This document shows positions 32,336-41,618 of a stretch of 64,000 nucleotides of DNA, one piece after another. Under the pieces are notes generated by a model. It did not search any database. It was not told the DNA's origin and saw only the letters and a list, made by a program, of their open reading frames with translations. Numbering within the stretch: position 1 is the first letter of the stretch; the number at the start of each line of letters is the position of its first letter. The stretch is from contig NZ_JAVFJJ010000011.1 of NCBI RefSeq assembly GCF_030908245.1, forward strand, positions 1 to 64,000. Direction: 5' to 3'. The translations under genes and the position numbers were made by a program. Origin of the DNA: Sinomonas sp. ASV322 (GTDB lineage: Bacteria; Actinomycetota; Actinomycetes; Actinomycetales; Micrococcaceae).

Positions 32336-33364
32336 ATGCACGAGATCCTTGCCCTGCAGCCCCCGGTGTCGTGGGCTCGCACGAGCGATCGGGCCGCAGG
32401 CCACACCCCGCTTCGCGTCGCGCTTCGCGTCGCGCTCGTCCAGCACCGCTGGCACGAGGACCCAGCCGAGACCGAGGCCGAGCTCAACGAGGGCATCCGC
32501 CGTGCGGCCGAACACGGCGCGAAGATCGTGTTCCTGCCCGAGCTCACGCTCTCGCGCTACCCCGCGGACACCCTCCCGGACTACACGCCGAGCAGCATCG
32601 CCGAAGACCTCGAGTCCGGCCCCACCCTCGCCTTCGCACGGCGCGCGGCCACCGAGCACGGCATCTGCGTGCACGCGAGCCTCTATCGCAAGGGCCTCGC
32701 GGACGACGAGCGCGGGTACAACACGGCGATCCTCGTCGGCCCGGACGGCACGCTCCTCGCCGCGACGGACAAGCTCCACATCCCCGTGACCGAGGGGTAC
32801 TACGAGGACAAGTTCTTCCACCAGGGTCCCCAGCCGGGCCAGCCGCAGGCGGCCAACGGCGGCTACCCGGTCTACGCCCCCGCCGAGCTCGACGGAGCGC
32901 GCCTGGGCCTCCCGACATGCTGGGACGAGTGGTTCCCCGAGCTCGCGCGCGTCTATTCGCTCAACGGCGCCGAGATCCTCGCCTACCCGACCGCGATCGG
33001 CTCCGAGCCCGGCCACCCCGACTTCGACACGGAGCCGCTCTGGCGGCAGGTCATCGTGGGCAACGGCATCGCGAACGGCCTGTTCATGGTCGTCCCGAAC
33101 CGCTGGGGCAGCGAGGGCCTCGTGACGTTCTACGGCTCGTCCTTCATCTCCGACCCGTACGGCCGCATCCTGGCCCACGCGCCGCGCGAGGGTTCCGCCG
33201 TCGTCGTCGCCGATCTCGACCTCGACCAGCGCCGCGACTGGCTCACCCTTTTCCCCTTCCTCACGACGCGCCGCCCCGAGACGTACGCGGCGCTCACCGC
33301 GCCGGTCAACCCCGAAGCACCGTTTGGCCAGGCGCCCACGGCGTTCGAAGGGGCCCGCGCATGA
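32336..33364 (+). CDS. aguB: N-carbamoylputrescine amidase
   Basis: The protein has 342 residues; AAAGGA lies five bases before the ATG. It is a nitrilase-superfamily enzyme with Glu69 (VFLPELTLS), Lys146 (TDKLHIP) and Cys195 (PTCWDEWFPE). The TEGYYEDKFF and IGSEPGHP stretches are those of N-carbamoylputrescine amidases. It releases ammonia and carbon dioxide from N-carbamoylputrescine to give putrescine. The leader of about 27 residues before RVALRVALVQ is longer than usual and has a small RVAL duplication. The stop overlaps the aguA start (ATGA), so the pathway enzymes are made together. Confidence 0.92.
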   Translation: MHEILALQPPVSWARTSDRAAGHTPLRVALRVALVQHRWHEDPAETEAELNEGIRRAAEHGAKIVFLPELTLSRYPADTLPDYTPSSIAEDLESGPTLAFARRAATEHGICVHASLYRKGLADDERGYNTAILVGPDGTLLAATDKLHIPVTEGYYEDKFFHQGPQPGQPQAANGGYPVYAPAELDGARLGLPTCWDEWFPELARVYSLNGAEILAYPTAIGSEPGHPDFDTEPLWRQVIVGNGIANGLFMVVPNRWGSEGLVTFYGSSFISDPYGRILAHAPREGSAVVVADLDLDQRRDWLTLFPFLTTRRPETYAALTAPVNPEAPFGQAPTAFEGARA

Positions 33365-34434
33365 CGTGGCGCATGCCTGCGGAGACCGATCCGCACGAAC
33401 GCCTCTGGATGGCGTGGCCCTCGGGCGGGTACACGCTCGGCGACACCGAGGCGGACGCGCACGAGGCGCGCGCGGCCTGGGCCGCCGTCGCCCGCGCCGC
33501 CGTGCGCTACGAGCCCGTCACGATGGTGGTCCCGGCCGAGGACCGCGCGGTCGCGAAGGCGTACCTCGACCCGCGCGTCGACGTCATCGAGGCTGCGCTC
33601 GACGACGCGTGGATGCGGGACATGGGCCCGAGCTTCGTGACGGACGACGCCGGCCGGCTGGGGGCGGTCGACTGGGTCTTCAACGGCTGGGGGCAGCAGA
33701 GCTGGGCCTCGTGGGAGAACGATGCCGCGATCGGCCGGACGGTCGCCGAGGCCGCCGCTGCCGAGGTCGTGGACAGCACGCTCGTCAACGAGGGCGGCGG
33801 CTTCCAGACCGACGGCCAGGGCACCGTGCTCCTGACCGAATCCGTACAGCTCGACCCCGACCGCAACCCGGGCCTGAGCAAGGCCGACGTCGAGGCCGAG
33901 TTCGCCCGGACCATCGGGGCCCGGCACGCCGTGTGGCTGCCCCGCGGCCTCACGCGGGACACGAAGGAGTTCGGCACGCGCGGCCACGTGGACCTCGTCG
34001 CCGCGATCCCGTCGCCGGGGACCCTGCTCGTGCATGTCCAGCACAACCCCGAGCACCCCGACTACGAGGTGAGCGGCGAATTCCTCGAGCTCCTCCACGC
34101 GTCCCACACGGCCGACGGCCAGCCCTGGACCATCATCGAGGTCCCGGCCCCGCAGCAGCTCCACGATGGGGAGGACTGGGTCGACTGGAGCTACATCAAC
34201 CACGTGGCCCTCAACGGCGGCCTCGTCGCGTGCTCGTTCGCGGACGCTCACGATGAGAAGGCGCTCCGAATTCTTGCAGATGTCTATCGCGGCCGGCACG
34301 TGACCGCCGTCGACGCCCGCGTCATCTTTTCCCGCGGCGGCGGCATTCATTGCATCACCCAGCAGCAGCCCCTCGCCGGCGGCATCCACTGCATCACCCA
34401 ACAACAGCCCAAGGCCGGCCCCACCCGCCCCTGA
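33361..34434 (+). CDS. aguA: Agmatine deiminase with duplicated active-site motif
   Basis: The protein has 357 residues. Guanidine-modifying fold: WMAWPSGGYTLGD at the N-terminus, DDAWMRDMGPSFV (substrate Asp region, about 82), LVNEGGGFQTDGQGTVL (about 143) and GHVDLVAAIPSPGTLLVH (His/Asp, about 210). It turns agmatine into N-carbamoylputrescine, the substrate of AguB. The C-terminal catalytic Cys motif occurs twice: GGIHCITQQQP with Cys331 and again with Cys344, 13 residues apart. The two DNA copies differ at four third positions only, so the duplication is maintained and is not an assembly artefact. Which cysteine is catalytic cannot be told from the sequence. Confidence 0.93.
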   Translation: MTWRMPAETDPHERLWMAWPSGGYTLGDTEADAHEARAAWAAVARAAVRYEPVTMVVPAEDRAVAKAYLDPRVDVIEAALDDAWMRDMGPSFVTDDAGRLGAVDWVFNGWGQQSWASWENDAAIGRTVAEAAAAEVVDSTLVNEGGGFQTDGQGTVLLTESVQLDPDRNPGLSKADVEAEFARTIGARHAVWLPRGLTRDTKEFGTRGHVDLVAAIPSPGTLLVHVQHNPEHPDYEVSGEFLELLHASHTADGQPWTIIEVPAPQQLHDGEDWVDWSYINHVALNGGLVACSFADAHDEKALRILADVYRGRHVTAVDARVIFSRGGGIHCITQQQPLAGGIHCITQQQPKAGPTRP

Positions 34435-34450
34435 CGAAGAGAATCCTTAC

Positions 34451-35935
34451 TCAGTACCTCCGCAGTGACCGCGTCGCGGGGCCCTCGAGCAGTGTCCCGT
34501 CGGCGGCGAACCGCGAGCCGTGCAGCGGGCAGTCCCACGACTTCTCGGCCTCGTTCCACCGCAGCGCTCCGCCCAAGTGCGTGCACACCCCGGAGACGGT
34601 GTACTCCTCGCCGTCAACCCGGCATCGGCCCACGGGCCAGCCGTCGCGGACGAGCGAGCGCGCCCAGCCAGCCGCGAGGCGGCCCGCAACCCCGAGGTTG
34701 AAGGCCGCCGCGTCGGCGGCGTCGCTTCCAGCCAGTCGGGCGCCATAGAGCTGCCGAGCCCACGACGGCTCGCCGCCGTCGAGGACGTCTGAGGAGATCG
34801 CGAGCCCAGCGGCCACGCCGTTCGTGAGGCCCCACTTCCCGTAGCCCGTCGCGACAAAGATCCGCCCGCTCGTCCCGGGAAGAGTGCCCACGAGGGGAAC
34901 CGCGGTCACGGAACGGTAGTCCTGCGCGGCCCACACGTGAGTTGGCGTCGTGCCCGGGAAGCGCTCACGGACCCAACCGAGCAAGGCATCCCGCCGGGCG
35001 GACCATCCCGGCGTCCCGCCGCGGGCGCCGCCCTCGACTGCCACGAGGCGGGGGCCGCCGTCGTCCGCCCCGCCACTCTCAGGAGGCCCCGGCAACGCAG
35101 GCACAGAGCGAAGGGACCGCGTCGGCTGGTCGACGGAAAGATACATGCCCTGCAGGAAGCCTGTTTCCGCCTCCGGGCCCGCGAAGGCCGCGCCGAACGC
35201 CCGGCTCGGCTCAAGGAAGGCGAAGCGGGCGCCGTTGCCGAGGAAGGGGGTGCCACTCGCGAGAATGAGCTGGTCCGCGGTCACTGTGCCGTGGTCCGTC
35301 GCGATCTCGACGGGGCCGCCGCGGCGGGCCTTCGCCGTGCTGGCGCCGACAACGCGCGCCCCCAGCACGAGCCTCCCGCTGCGCTCGCGCAATTCAGCGG
35401 CGAGGGCGTGGAGCACAGGGAGAGGGTCGAACTGTACCTGACCGTCGAGCAGGATCGCGCCCGCCGTCCTGAAGGGAAGTTCGACGGCGTCCGCTCGCCG
35501 TGCGTCGATCCCCGCGGCCACCGTCGCGGCGTGCTCGGCGGCCAGACGGTCGAGGGCGTCGTCGTACTCGGCGTAGGTCCACGCGGGTCGGCGCTCGTAC
35601 GCGACCGCCTTCTCGTCGAGGAAGCCCACAAGCCACCGCTGTCCCTCGAGATTGGCCTGCGCGTACGCCCTCAGCACGGCGTCGCCGTGGTGGTGGCGGA
35701 TGCGGCCGAGCACCCTGCCCTGCAGAAGGGACAGCTTCCCCGTGGTCCCGCCGGTCGTCGCGGCGCCGACGCTCCTCGCCTCGAGGACCACGACCCGCTT
35801 GCCCGCGCGGGCGAGCAGCACCGCCGTCGTGAGCCCTGTTATGCCGGCGCCGGCCACGACGACGTCGGCGCGTTCCGCCGTCAAGAAGTCATCGGAGGCC
35901 AGCGCCCCAGCTCGGTCCAACCACAGCGACGGCAT
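34451..35935 (-). CDS. FAD-dependent oxidoreductase with C-terminal Rieske domain
   Basis: The protein has 494 residues. The N-terminal DAO-type FAD domain begins VVVAGAGITGLTTAVLLARA. It continues with TTGKLSLLQG and ends near VWAAQDYRSVTAVPLVG and FVATGYGKWGLTNGVAAG. The C-terminal 80 residues are a Rieske [2Fe-2S] domain: CTHLGG and CPLHGSRF supply the two Cys and two His ligands. This fusion is typical of YhfW-like oxidoreductases; the substrate is unknown. It is convergent with aguA across 16 bases and has no shared promoter with the agmatine genes. Confidence 0.9.
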   Translation of the reverse strand: MPSLWLDRAGALASDDFLTAERADVVVAGAGITGLTTAVLLARAGKRVVVLEARSVGAATTGGTTGKLSLLQGRVLGRIRHHHGDAVLRAYAQANLEGQRWLVGFLDEKAVAYERRPAWTYAEYDDALDRLAAEHAATVAAGIDARRADAVELPFRTAGAILLDGQVQFDPLPVLHALAAELRERSGRLVLGARVVGASTAKARRGGPVEIATDHGTVTADQLILASGTPFLGNGARFAFLEPSRAFGAAFAGPEAETGFLQGMYLSVDQPTRSLRSVPALPGPPESGGADDGGPRLVAVEGGARGGTPGWSARRDALLGWVRERFPGTTPTHVWAAQDYRSVTAVPLVGTLPGTSGRIFVATGYGKWGLTNGVAAGLAISSDVLDGGEPSWARQLYGARLAGSDAADAAAFNLGVAGRLAAGWARSLVRDGWPVGRCRVDGEEYTVSGVCTHLGGALRWNEAEKSWDCPLHGSRFAADGTLLEGPATRSLRRY

Positions 35936-36041
35936 GGCGGCCTCCTTCGAAAACGCAGAACAGCGCTAGCCCATTGTCGATTCGCGCGCGGCGCCTGACC
36001 AGAGACGGCGCGGCGTCGACGCCGGCAGGCGAGGTGAGCGC

Positions 36042-39000
36042 CTACGACAGCAGGGCGCGTCGGAGGGACTCGCTCACCCGGGCAAGCTCCGCCTCGAGCT
36101 CGTCGAGCTGATCCGGCGCGGCTGTGCCGCCCTGACGCCCGAGTTCCTCGAGTTCCCGGCACAGCTCGGCGGCACGCTCGGCACCGATGTTCCCGGCGGA
36201 GCCCTTGAGCTTGTGCGCCGCCTTGTGGAGGTCGCTGCTGCCACCGCGAGAGCTGGCCCGCCGAAGGCTCTCCAACCCCGCGCCGACCTCTCGCTCGAAA
36301 GCTTCCACCGTGGCCTCGAGCACCCCGGAACCAAGCGAGCGCAGCATGTCGAGCCGGTCGCCGTCGACCGCGGACTCCGGCGCAGGTTCTGGGCGGTGCT
36401 CGCCGGCGGGAGCGAATTCCGCCCGAATCGTCCAGTGGTCGAGCGCTGCCTCGAGCCGCGACATGTCGACGGGCTTGGACAGATAGTCGTCCATTCCCGC
36501 GGCCAGGCACCGCTCTCTGTCCTCGTCGGACGCGCCGGCCGTCATCGCGATGATCGGCAGTGCCGCGCCCGAACCGCCCCGCGCGCGGATTCTCCGGGTG
36601 GCATCGAAGCCGTCCATCACCGGCATGTGGCAGTCCATGAGGACCGCGGCGTATTCGACTCGTGCCGTTGCCTCGACGGCCTGAGCACCGTCGGTGACCA
36701 GATCCACGTCATAGCCGAGCTTCTCCGCCATGCTCTTGGCCACAAGCTGGTTGACCTCGTTGTCCTCCACGACGAGGACTCGCCCGCGCGCCGAGGCCCG
36801 CAACGGCGCCGTCGCCGCCGGCGCCTGCCCTGCCGGCGCAGAAGCAGGCGCGAGGAGACGGCTCACGCGATCGAAGAGCTCCGAGCTGCGTACGGGCTTG
36901 CTGAGCCATTCCTGGACGCCGGCGCGCTCGAACTCGGCCCGGTCCGGCTGGCCCGCCGAGGTCAGGATGATGACCGGGATCGAGGCGATGGCGGCCTCGG
37001 CACGGATGGTCCGTGTGAGGTCGAGGCCGCTCGGTCCGGGCATGCACAGATCGAGGATGGCGAGTTCGAAGGGCAGGCCCTGCGCCCTCGCGGCGCCCAG
37101 CAGCTCAAGGGCCCCCGCGGCGTCCTCCGTCGACTCGGGTTCCATGCCCCACGCGGCAAGCTGGCGTTCGAGCACCAAGCGGTTCGTCGCGTTGTCGTCG
37201 ACGACGAGGACGCGAAGGCCGGCGCGGAACGGTGCGAGCGGCGGTTCGGATGCCGAGGCGTCCGCCGCGAGCACGGACACCGGGACCGCAACCCAGAAGA
37301 CCGAGCCCGCTCCAAGCTGGCTCGTCAGCCCGATCTCGCCCCCAAGGGCCTCCGTGAGGCGACGGCAGATGGCCAGCCCGAGACCGGTCCCGCCGTACTG
37401 ACGGGTCGTGGAGGCGTCCGCCTGGGCAAAGGCGTCGAAGATGAGTTCCTGCTGTTCTGGGGCGATCCCGATTCCGGTGTCCCGCACCTCGAAGCGCAGC
37501 CGCGCGTCATCCGGGCCCTCGCCCTGGAGCTTCGCCACGAGGGAGACTTCCCCCTGGCTCGTGAACTTCACCGCATTCGAGACGAGGTTCAGCAGGATCT
37601 GGCGAAGAGCTCTCGAATCGCCGAGCAGGAGCGGGGGAACGTTGGGCCGGCAATGGGCGATCAATTCGAGGCCCTTGCCCTGCGCCTGCTCTGCGAAAAG
37701 CCCGGCCACTTCGTCAAGGAGTGCGCGCGGCTCGAAGGGCATGGGGTCGAGCTCGACCTTGCCTGCCTCGAGCTTCGAGAAGTCCAAGATGTCGTTGATG
37801 AGGGCGAGCAGGGCCTCGCCGGCCGTCTTGACGCCTTCGGCGTACTGCCGCTGGGCTTCGTCGAGCCGTGTCTGGAGCAAGAGGCCCGTCAGCCCGATCA
37901 CGCCGTTCATCGGAGTGCGGATCTCATGGCTCATCGTGGCCATGAATTCCGATTTCAGGCGGCTGGATTCCAGGGCCGCCTCCCGCGCCGCCAGCAGTTC
38001 GGCCTCTGTGCGGCGACGCTCCGTGATGTCCTGGGCGATCGTGGCCATTCCGTGGATCCCGTGGTCTCCTCGCACGGGGAACGCGGTGATGGCCACGGGG
38101 ACCAGGGTCCCGTCCGGGCGCAGGCGTTCCGTTTCGTAGCTCCGCGTCGCACCCCCCGCACGGACGGCTTCGAAGTTCTCTTCCTCGAAGGCCCTGCGAT
38201 GGTCCGGAATGAGGAACGAATGGTCGCGGCCGATGGCTTCCGCCGCGGCATAGCCGTACACGTGCTCAGCACCGCGATTCCAGCTGGTGATCTGAGCTCC
38301 GGTCGTCTTGCCGACGATTGCCTCGGACGAGGAGTTCACAATCGCAGCCAAGCCCTCGAGTTCCGCGGTGCGCTGCGCGACCTTGGCCTCAAGCCCGCGC
38401 GTGAGCGTCACGTTCTCGAAGACGATGAGCACCTGGCGGGCCACGACAAGGGCGAGCAGTACAACTCCGGTGCCGAGCAGGAAGGCCTCGTTCCCTTCGG
38501 CAAGGCTCGACGACGAAATGACGATCGCTCCGAGAACGGGCGCATAAGGCAGGAGCTCGAAGGCCAGTGCATAGACCGCGTGGTCCTTCCCGGGCGCCGA
38601 CCGCCGCGGAACCGCGGCGGCGAGGGCCATGAGCAGGAAGGCCGCCATCCAGCCACCCGCCATGAGCGTGCCCGTGGTTCCCGTGGCGCCGTCGAACGTC
38701 AGCCGGACGTAGGTGCTGTCGGTGACCGTCAGGATGATGAGCCCCGCCGCGAGGCATAGCCACGGCAGCCGATGCCCGGGCGTCTGCCGCATGGTCAACA
38801 CGAGGACGAAAGACGCGACCGTGACGTCGACCACGGGATAGGCCAAGCCCGTGAGCCGCGTCAGCAGGTCGTGGCTCCCGGCGCCGACGAGGGGCCCCAG
38901 GACGATGGACCAGCTGACGAAGAGCACTGCCGCCGCGATGACCGCGGTGTCGAGAAGCGTCCTGGCGAGCCCAACCCGCGAGGCCCGGGCGCGCGGAAAG

Positions 39001-39377
39001 GACAGGAGCCCGACGATCGCGGGAACCGAATAGCCGACGAATCCGGCGTCGGCGAGGGATGGGAAAGGGTAGTCGTGGTCGGTGGCGAGCCCATAGCCGG
39101 TCCAGATCGCCTGGGCTGTCGACCAGATCAGGGCCGCAAAGCTGATCCAGAGCCAGGCCCGCGCCTCGGGGCCGCGCCTCGCGGCGGCGCGTGCGCAACT
39201 CGCGGTGCCCGCGAGCGCCGCCGCCAGGATCCCGAAGTCTCCGATGGTCTGACTCGAACCCGAGCCGGGATCTGAGGCCACGACCACCACGACGGCGGCG
39301 AGCGCCGCGGCGCCCGCAATGATTCCCCACAGCGTGCCGCGTGCCGTGGCCTTCGGGTGCTGCCCTGCGTCGATCAC
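36042..39377 (-). CDS. Membrane hybrid sensor histidine kinase (PAS, two receivers, HPt)
   Basis: The protein has 1111 residues from a GTG at 39377 that has GGAGG six bases upstream. Order: about nine membrane helices (residues 10-320), a PAS domain (about 335-450; AIVNSSSEAIVGKTTGAQIT), HisKA with the phospho-His in FMATMSHEIRTPMNG (about 483), HATPase_c (NAVKFTSQGE, DTGIGIAPEQ, GGTGLGLAICRRL), REC1 (LRVLVVDDNATN, about 723), REC2 (VLMDCHMPVMDGFDA with Asp near 912), and HPt (HKAAHKLKGSAGN, about 1051). It is a complete phosphorelay in one chain. The RsbU-like gene 58 bases upstream on the same strand is the likely partner. The signal is unknown. Confidence 0.93.
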   Translation of the reverse strand: MIDAGQHPKATARGTLWGIIAGAAALAAVVVVVASDPGSGSSQTIGDFGILAAALAGTASCARAAARRGPEARAWLWISFAALIWSTAQAIWTGYGLATDHDYPFPSLADAGFVGYSVPAIVGLLSFPRARASRVGLARTLLDTAVIAAAVLFVSWSIVLGPLVGAGSHDLLTRLTGLAYPVVDVTVASFVLVLTMRQTPGHRLPWLCLAAGLIILTVTDSTYVRLTFDGATGTTGTLMAGGWMAAFLLMALAAAVPRRSAPGKDHAVYALAFELLPYAPVLGAIVISSSSLAEGNEAFLLGTGVVLLALVVARQVLIVFENVTLTRGLEAKVAQRTAELEGLAAIVNSSSEAIVGKTTGAQITSWNRGAEHVYGYAAAEAIGRDHSFLIPDHRRAFEEENFEAVRAGGATRSYETERLRPDGTLVPVAITAFPVRGDHGIHGMATIAQDITERRRTEAELLAAREAALESSRLKSEFMATMSHEIRTPMNGVIGLTGLLLQTRLDEAQRQYAEGVKTAGEALLALINDILDFSKLEAGKVELDPMPFEPRALLDEVAGLFAEQAQGKGLELIAHCRPNVPPLLLGDSRALRQILLNLVSNAVKFTSQGEVSLVAKLQGEGPDDARLRFEVRDTGIGIAPEQQELIFDAFAQADASTTRQYGGTGLGLAICRRLTEALGGEIGLTSQLGAGSVFWVAVPVSVLAADASASEPPLAPFRAGLRVLVVDDNATNRLVLERQLAAWGMEPESTEDAAGALELLGAARAQGLPFELAILDLCMPGPSGLDLTRTIRAEAAIASIPVIILTSAGQPDRAEFERAGVQEWLSKPVRSSELFDRVSRLLAPASAPAGQAPAATAPLRASARGRVLVVEDNEVNQLVAKSMAEKLGYDVDLVTDGAQAVEATARVEYAAVLMDCHMPVMDGFDATRRIRARGGSGAALPIIAMTAGASDEDRERCLAAGMDDYLSKPVDMSRLEAALDHWTIRAEFAPAGEHRPEPAPESAVDGDRLDMLRSLGSGVLEATVEAFEREVGAGLESLRRASSRGGSSDLHKAAHKLKGSAGNIGAERAAELCRELEELGRQGGTAAPDQLDELEAELARVSESLRRALLS

Positions 39378-39435
39378 GATGCCCCTCCGTCTGATCCCCG
39401 TTGCAGCCACTGAACCCAGCCCCGGTCCTCGAAGC

Positions 39436-40512
39436 TCACGCGCATCGGCTGAAGACGACCGCTGTCACGTCGTCCTCCGCCTCGTGCGCAAGGGCGAGCA
39501 GCCGATCCACCGCATCCTGCGCGCCATCCGCACCCTGCACGGCGGACGCCACAGCGCTGAGCGCCTCGTCGAGTCCGACGAACGAGTCCAGCACCCCGTC
39601 GCTCATCAGGACGACAGAGCTTCCGGGCTCCATGCTCAGCGTCGCGCCACTCCACGTGGACTCGGGCACGAGGCCCAGCGGAGGGCCGCCTGTGGTCAGC
39701 CGTTCCCAGCCGCCGCCGGGATGGACGAGCATTCCGAGGCCGTGCCCTGCATCGACGTAGTCCACGGCCCCTGTGGCGCCGTCGAGCTGGAGGTACAGGA
39801 GGGTGATGAAGGAGGAGATCCGCTCGAGATCGGGTTCGAGGGCTGCGGCTGCGTGCCCGACGAGGGTCTCCGGGGATTCGCCGATGCCCGCCCGGAGGAC
39901 GGCCCGGGCCGTGGCCGCGATGAGCGCAGCGCCCATGCCCTTGCCCATAGCATCGGCGAGCGTCACGTCCAAGGTCTGGCCGTCCGATTGCCAGTCGAAG
40001 AAGTCTCCGCCCACGGAGCGGCTCGGGCGGCATGCCCCCGCCACGTCGTAGCCCTGCAGGACTGGGCTCCGCTGCGGGAGGAGGCCACGCTGCACGCGGG
40101 CGGCCGTCTCGAGTTCGGTGGCTGGGAGGGGCTCGGCTCGCGGGCGGCGCAGCATGGCCTCCGCCCTCGCCTTCAGCTCGCGGGGATTGACGGGCTTGCC
40201 CAGAAAGCCGTCAGCGCCGGCCTCGAGGCTCGCGAGGCGCGTCGCCTCGTCGGCGCTTCCGGAGATCACGAGGATGTACGCATCGGTGAAGATCCTCAGT
40301 GCTCGGCAGACCTCGAGGCCATCGATGTCGGGAAGGCCCAAATCGAGCGTGATGAGATCAGGCCTCAGTCGTCGGGCCGCCTCAAGGGCCTGATGCCCGG
40401 TCACCGCGCTTTCGGCAACGAAACCCTCGCCCGACAGAACAGCGTTCAGGAGAACGGCCACGTCAGCACTGTCCTCCACGATCAGCGCGCGCCGCGCCCC
40501 CTGCCCCAGCAT
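39436..40512 (-). CDS. Response regulator with SpoIIE/PP2C phosphatase output
   Basis: The protein has 358 residues from the ATG at 40512 (MLGQGARRALIVEDSADV). REC domain: ALIVEDSADVAVLL, phospho-Asp in ITLDLGLPDIDG (about 57), and GKPVNPREL. It is joined to a PP2C-type SpoIIE domain: GGDFFDWQSDGQTLDVTLAD (about 175), DAMGKGMGAAL, YVDAGHGLGML, VLMSDGVLDSF and EDDVTAVVF, with the metal-binding aspartates present. Such RsbU/RssB-like proteins dephosphorylate anti-sigma-factor antagonists in stress signalling. It lies upstream of the hybrid kinase on the same strand and is probably co-transcribed. No anti-sigma or antagonist gene is visible. Confidence 0.9.
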   Translation of the reverse strand: MLGQGARRALIVEDSADVAVLLNAVLSGEGFVAESAVTGHQALEAARRLRPDLITLDLGLPDIDGLEVCRALRIFTDAYILVISGSADEATRLASLEAGADGFLGKPVNPRELKARAEAMLRRPRAEPLPATELETAARVQRGLLPQRSPVLQGYDVAGACRPSRSVGGDFFDWQSDGQTLDVTLADAMGKGMGAALIAATARAVLRAGIGESPETLVGHAAAALEPDLERISSFITLLYLQLDGATGAVDYVDAGHGLGMLVHPGGGWERLTTGGPPLGLVPESTWSGATLSMEPGSSVVLMSDGVLDSFVGLDEALSAVASAVQGADGAQDAVDRLLALAHEAEDDVTAVVFSRCA

Positions 40513-40738
40513 GAGCACATTAAAACCCGACCACTGGACACAAACGTAGACACGACGCAGTGCTCTCTGTGTCGGAGCGGAGCGCGCGCTCCCGATTTGC
40601 CGCTTCGCTGCCTGGCAACCGAGGGCACCGAAGGCACACGTCACCACTCTGTAATCCCTGAACCTTGCTGTCGATCCGCCCTCCGGATGGAATTTCAAGT
40701 GCCCCCACAAGGCGGAAACGACGCAAGAGCAGGAATGG

Positions 40739-41278
40739 ATGAAAGCCGTGACATCGTCTCCTTCGCAGCTCGCAGCAGCGGCGCTGCCCGCCGATCGCGT
40801 CGCTCGCGTCGCGCTCGCGGTCGCGCGGATGCTCGCCGGGCTCCTGTGGATTCAGAATCTCTCGTGGAAATCGCCGACGGGTCCGAATTTCGGCGGCTTG
40901 CACGAATGGACCGAAAATGCGGTCAACCATCCCGTGTTCGCCCCGTGGGCGTGGACGGTCGAACACATCGTCCTGCCGAACTTTGCCGCCTTCGCGTGGA
41001 TGACCCTGATCGTCGAGACCTGTCTTGGCGCGTTCCTGCTCGTGGGCCTCGCGACGAGGTTCTGGGCGGCCATCGGGCTCGCGCAGACCGTTGCGATCTC
41101 CCTGTCCGCGGTGAATACGCCCGGCGAATGGTTCTGGTCGTATGCGCTCATGTTCGCCCTGCATCTGGCCATCCTGGGCGCCGCCGCGGGCCGCACCTTC
41201 GGCCTCGACGGAGTGCTGCGTCCCGCCTGGCGGACCCGGCGCGGCGCCCTCGCCAAGCTGCTCACGGCGGTGTCCTGA
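40739..41278 (+). CDS. DoxX-like membrane protein
   Basis: The protein has 179 residues with AGGA five bases before the ATG. Four hydrophobic helices: ARVALAVARMLAGLLWI, LPNFAAFAWMTLIVETCLG, FLLVGLATRFWAAIGLAQTV and WSYALMFALHLAILGAAAG. The GLLWIQNLSWKSP entry and ATRFWAAIGL follow DoxX/TQO-small-subunit-like membrane proteins, which are linked to sulfur and thiol redox chemistry in some bacteria. It is the first gene of the six-gene operon that ends at 44685; the next gene starts 1 base after its stop. Confidence 0.8.
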   Translation: MKAVTSSPSQLAAAALPADRVARVALAVARMLAGLLWIQNLSWKSPTGPNFGGLHEWTENAVNHPVFAPWAWTVEHIVLPNFAAFAWMTLIVETCLGAFLLVGLATRFWAAIGLAQTVAISLSAVNTPGEWFWSYALMFALHLAILGAAAGRTFGLDGVLRPAWRTRRGALAKLLTAVS

Positions 41279-41279
41279 G

Positions 41280-41618
41280 ATGAGGCGGGCCACGATCACA
41301 CTCGGAATCGCCTCGGCGGCCTCGACCCTGACCGCGCTGCCCCTCGGGAAATTGCAGATGGAAAGCCTGTCCGGTGCGGGCTTCGTCGCGGTGCTGATCC
41401 TGGCCGCGGCCACAGCGATCGCGGGGCTCCTCCGCCTGAGGCCTCTCGCCGTGGTGTCGGGACTCGGATTCCTCGGCGTCGCGCTCTTCGAGCTCGTGCA
41501 GCTCGCAACGACGGACGCCAACGCGCTGGGCGGATCCCTCTCGACGGTTTCGATGCAGTTCGCCTTCGGGCTGGGCGTGATCGCCGTCGCCAGCATGACG
41601 AGAAAGGCTCAAGCATGA
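41280..41618 (+). CDS. Small membrane protein (mycobacterial Rv1678-like)
   Basis: The protein has 112 residues and three to four hydrophobic segments: TITLGIASAASTLTALPLG, GFVAVLILAAATAIAGLLRL, LAVVSGLGFLGVALFELVQL and FAFGLGVIAVASM. Length and hydrophobic pattern fit small actinobacterial membrane proteins of the Rv1678 kind; this is a resemblance, not a proven match. It sits between the DoxX-like and permease genes, and its stop overlaps the permease start (ATGA at 41615-41618), so it belongs to the same complex or pathway. Confidence 0.7.
   Translation: MRRATITLGIASAASTLTALPLGKLQMESLSGAGFVAVLILAAATAIAGLLRLRPLAVVSGLGFLGVALFELVQLATTDANALGGSLSTVSMQFAFGLGVIAVASMTRKAQA

Noticed and set aside
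33361-34434. Assembly error as the cause of the double Cys motif in aguA
   Set aside because: The two copies differ at four silent sites, which an assembly or sequencing duplication would not produce.
40513-40738. Riboswitch in the leader of the DoxX operon
   Set aside because: The 226 bases show no recognisable riboswitch core or paired terminator/anti-terminator that I could draw by eye. It is more simply a divergent promoter region.
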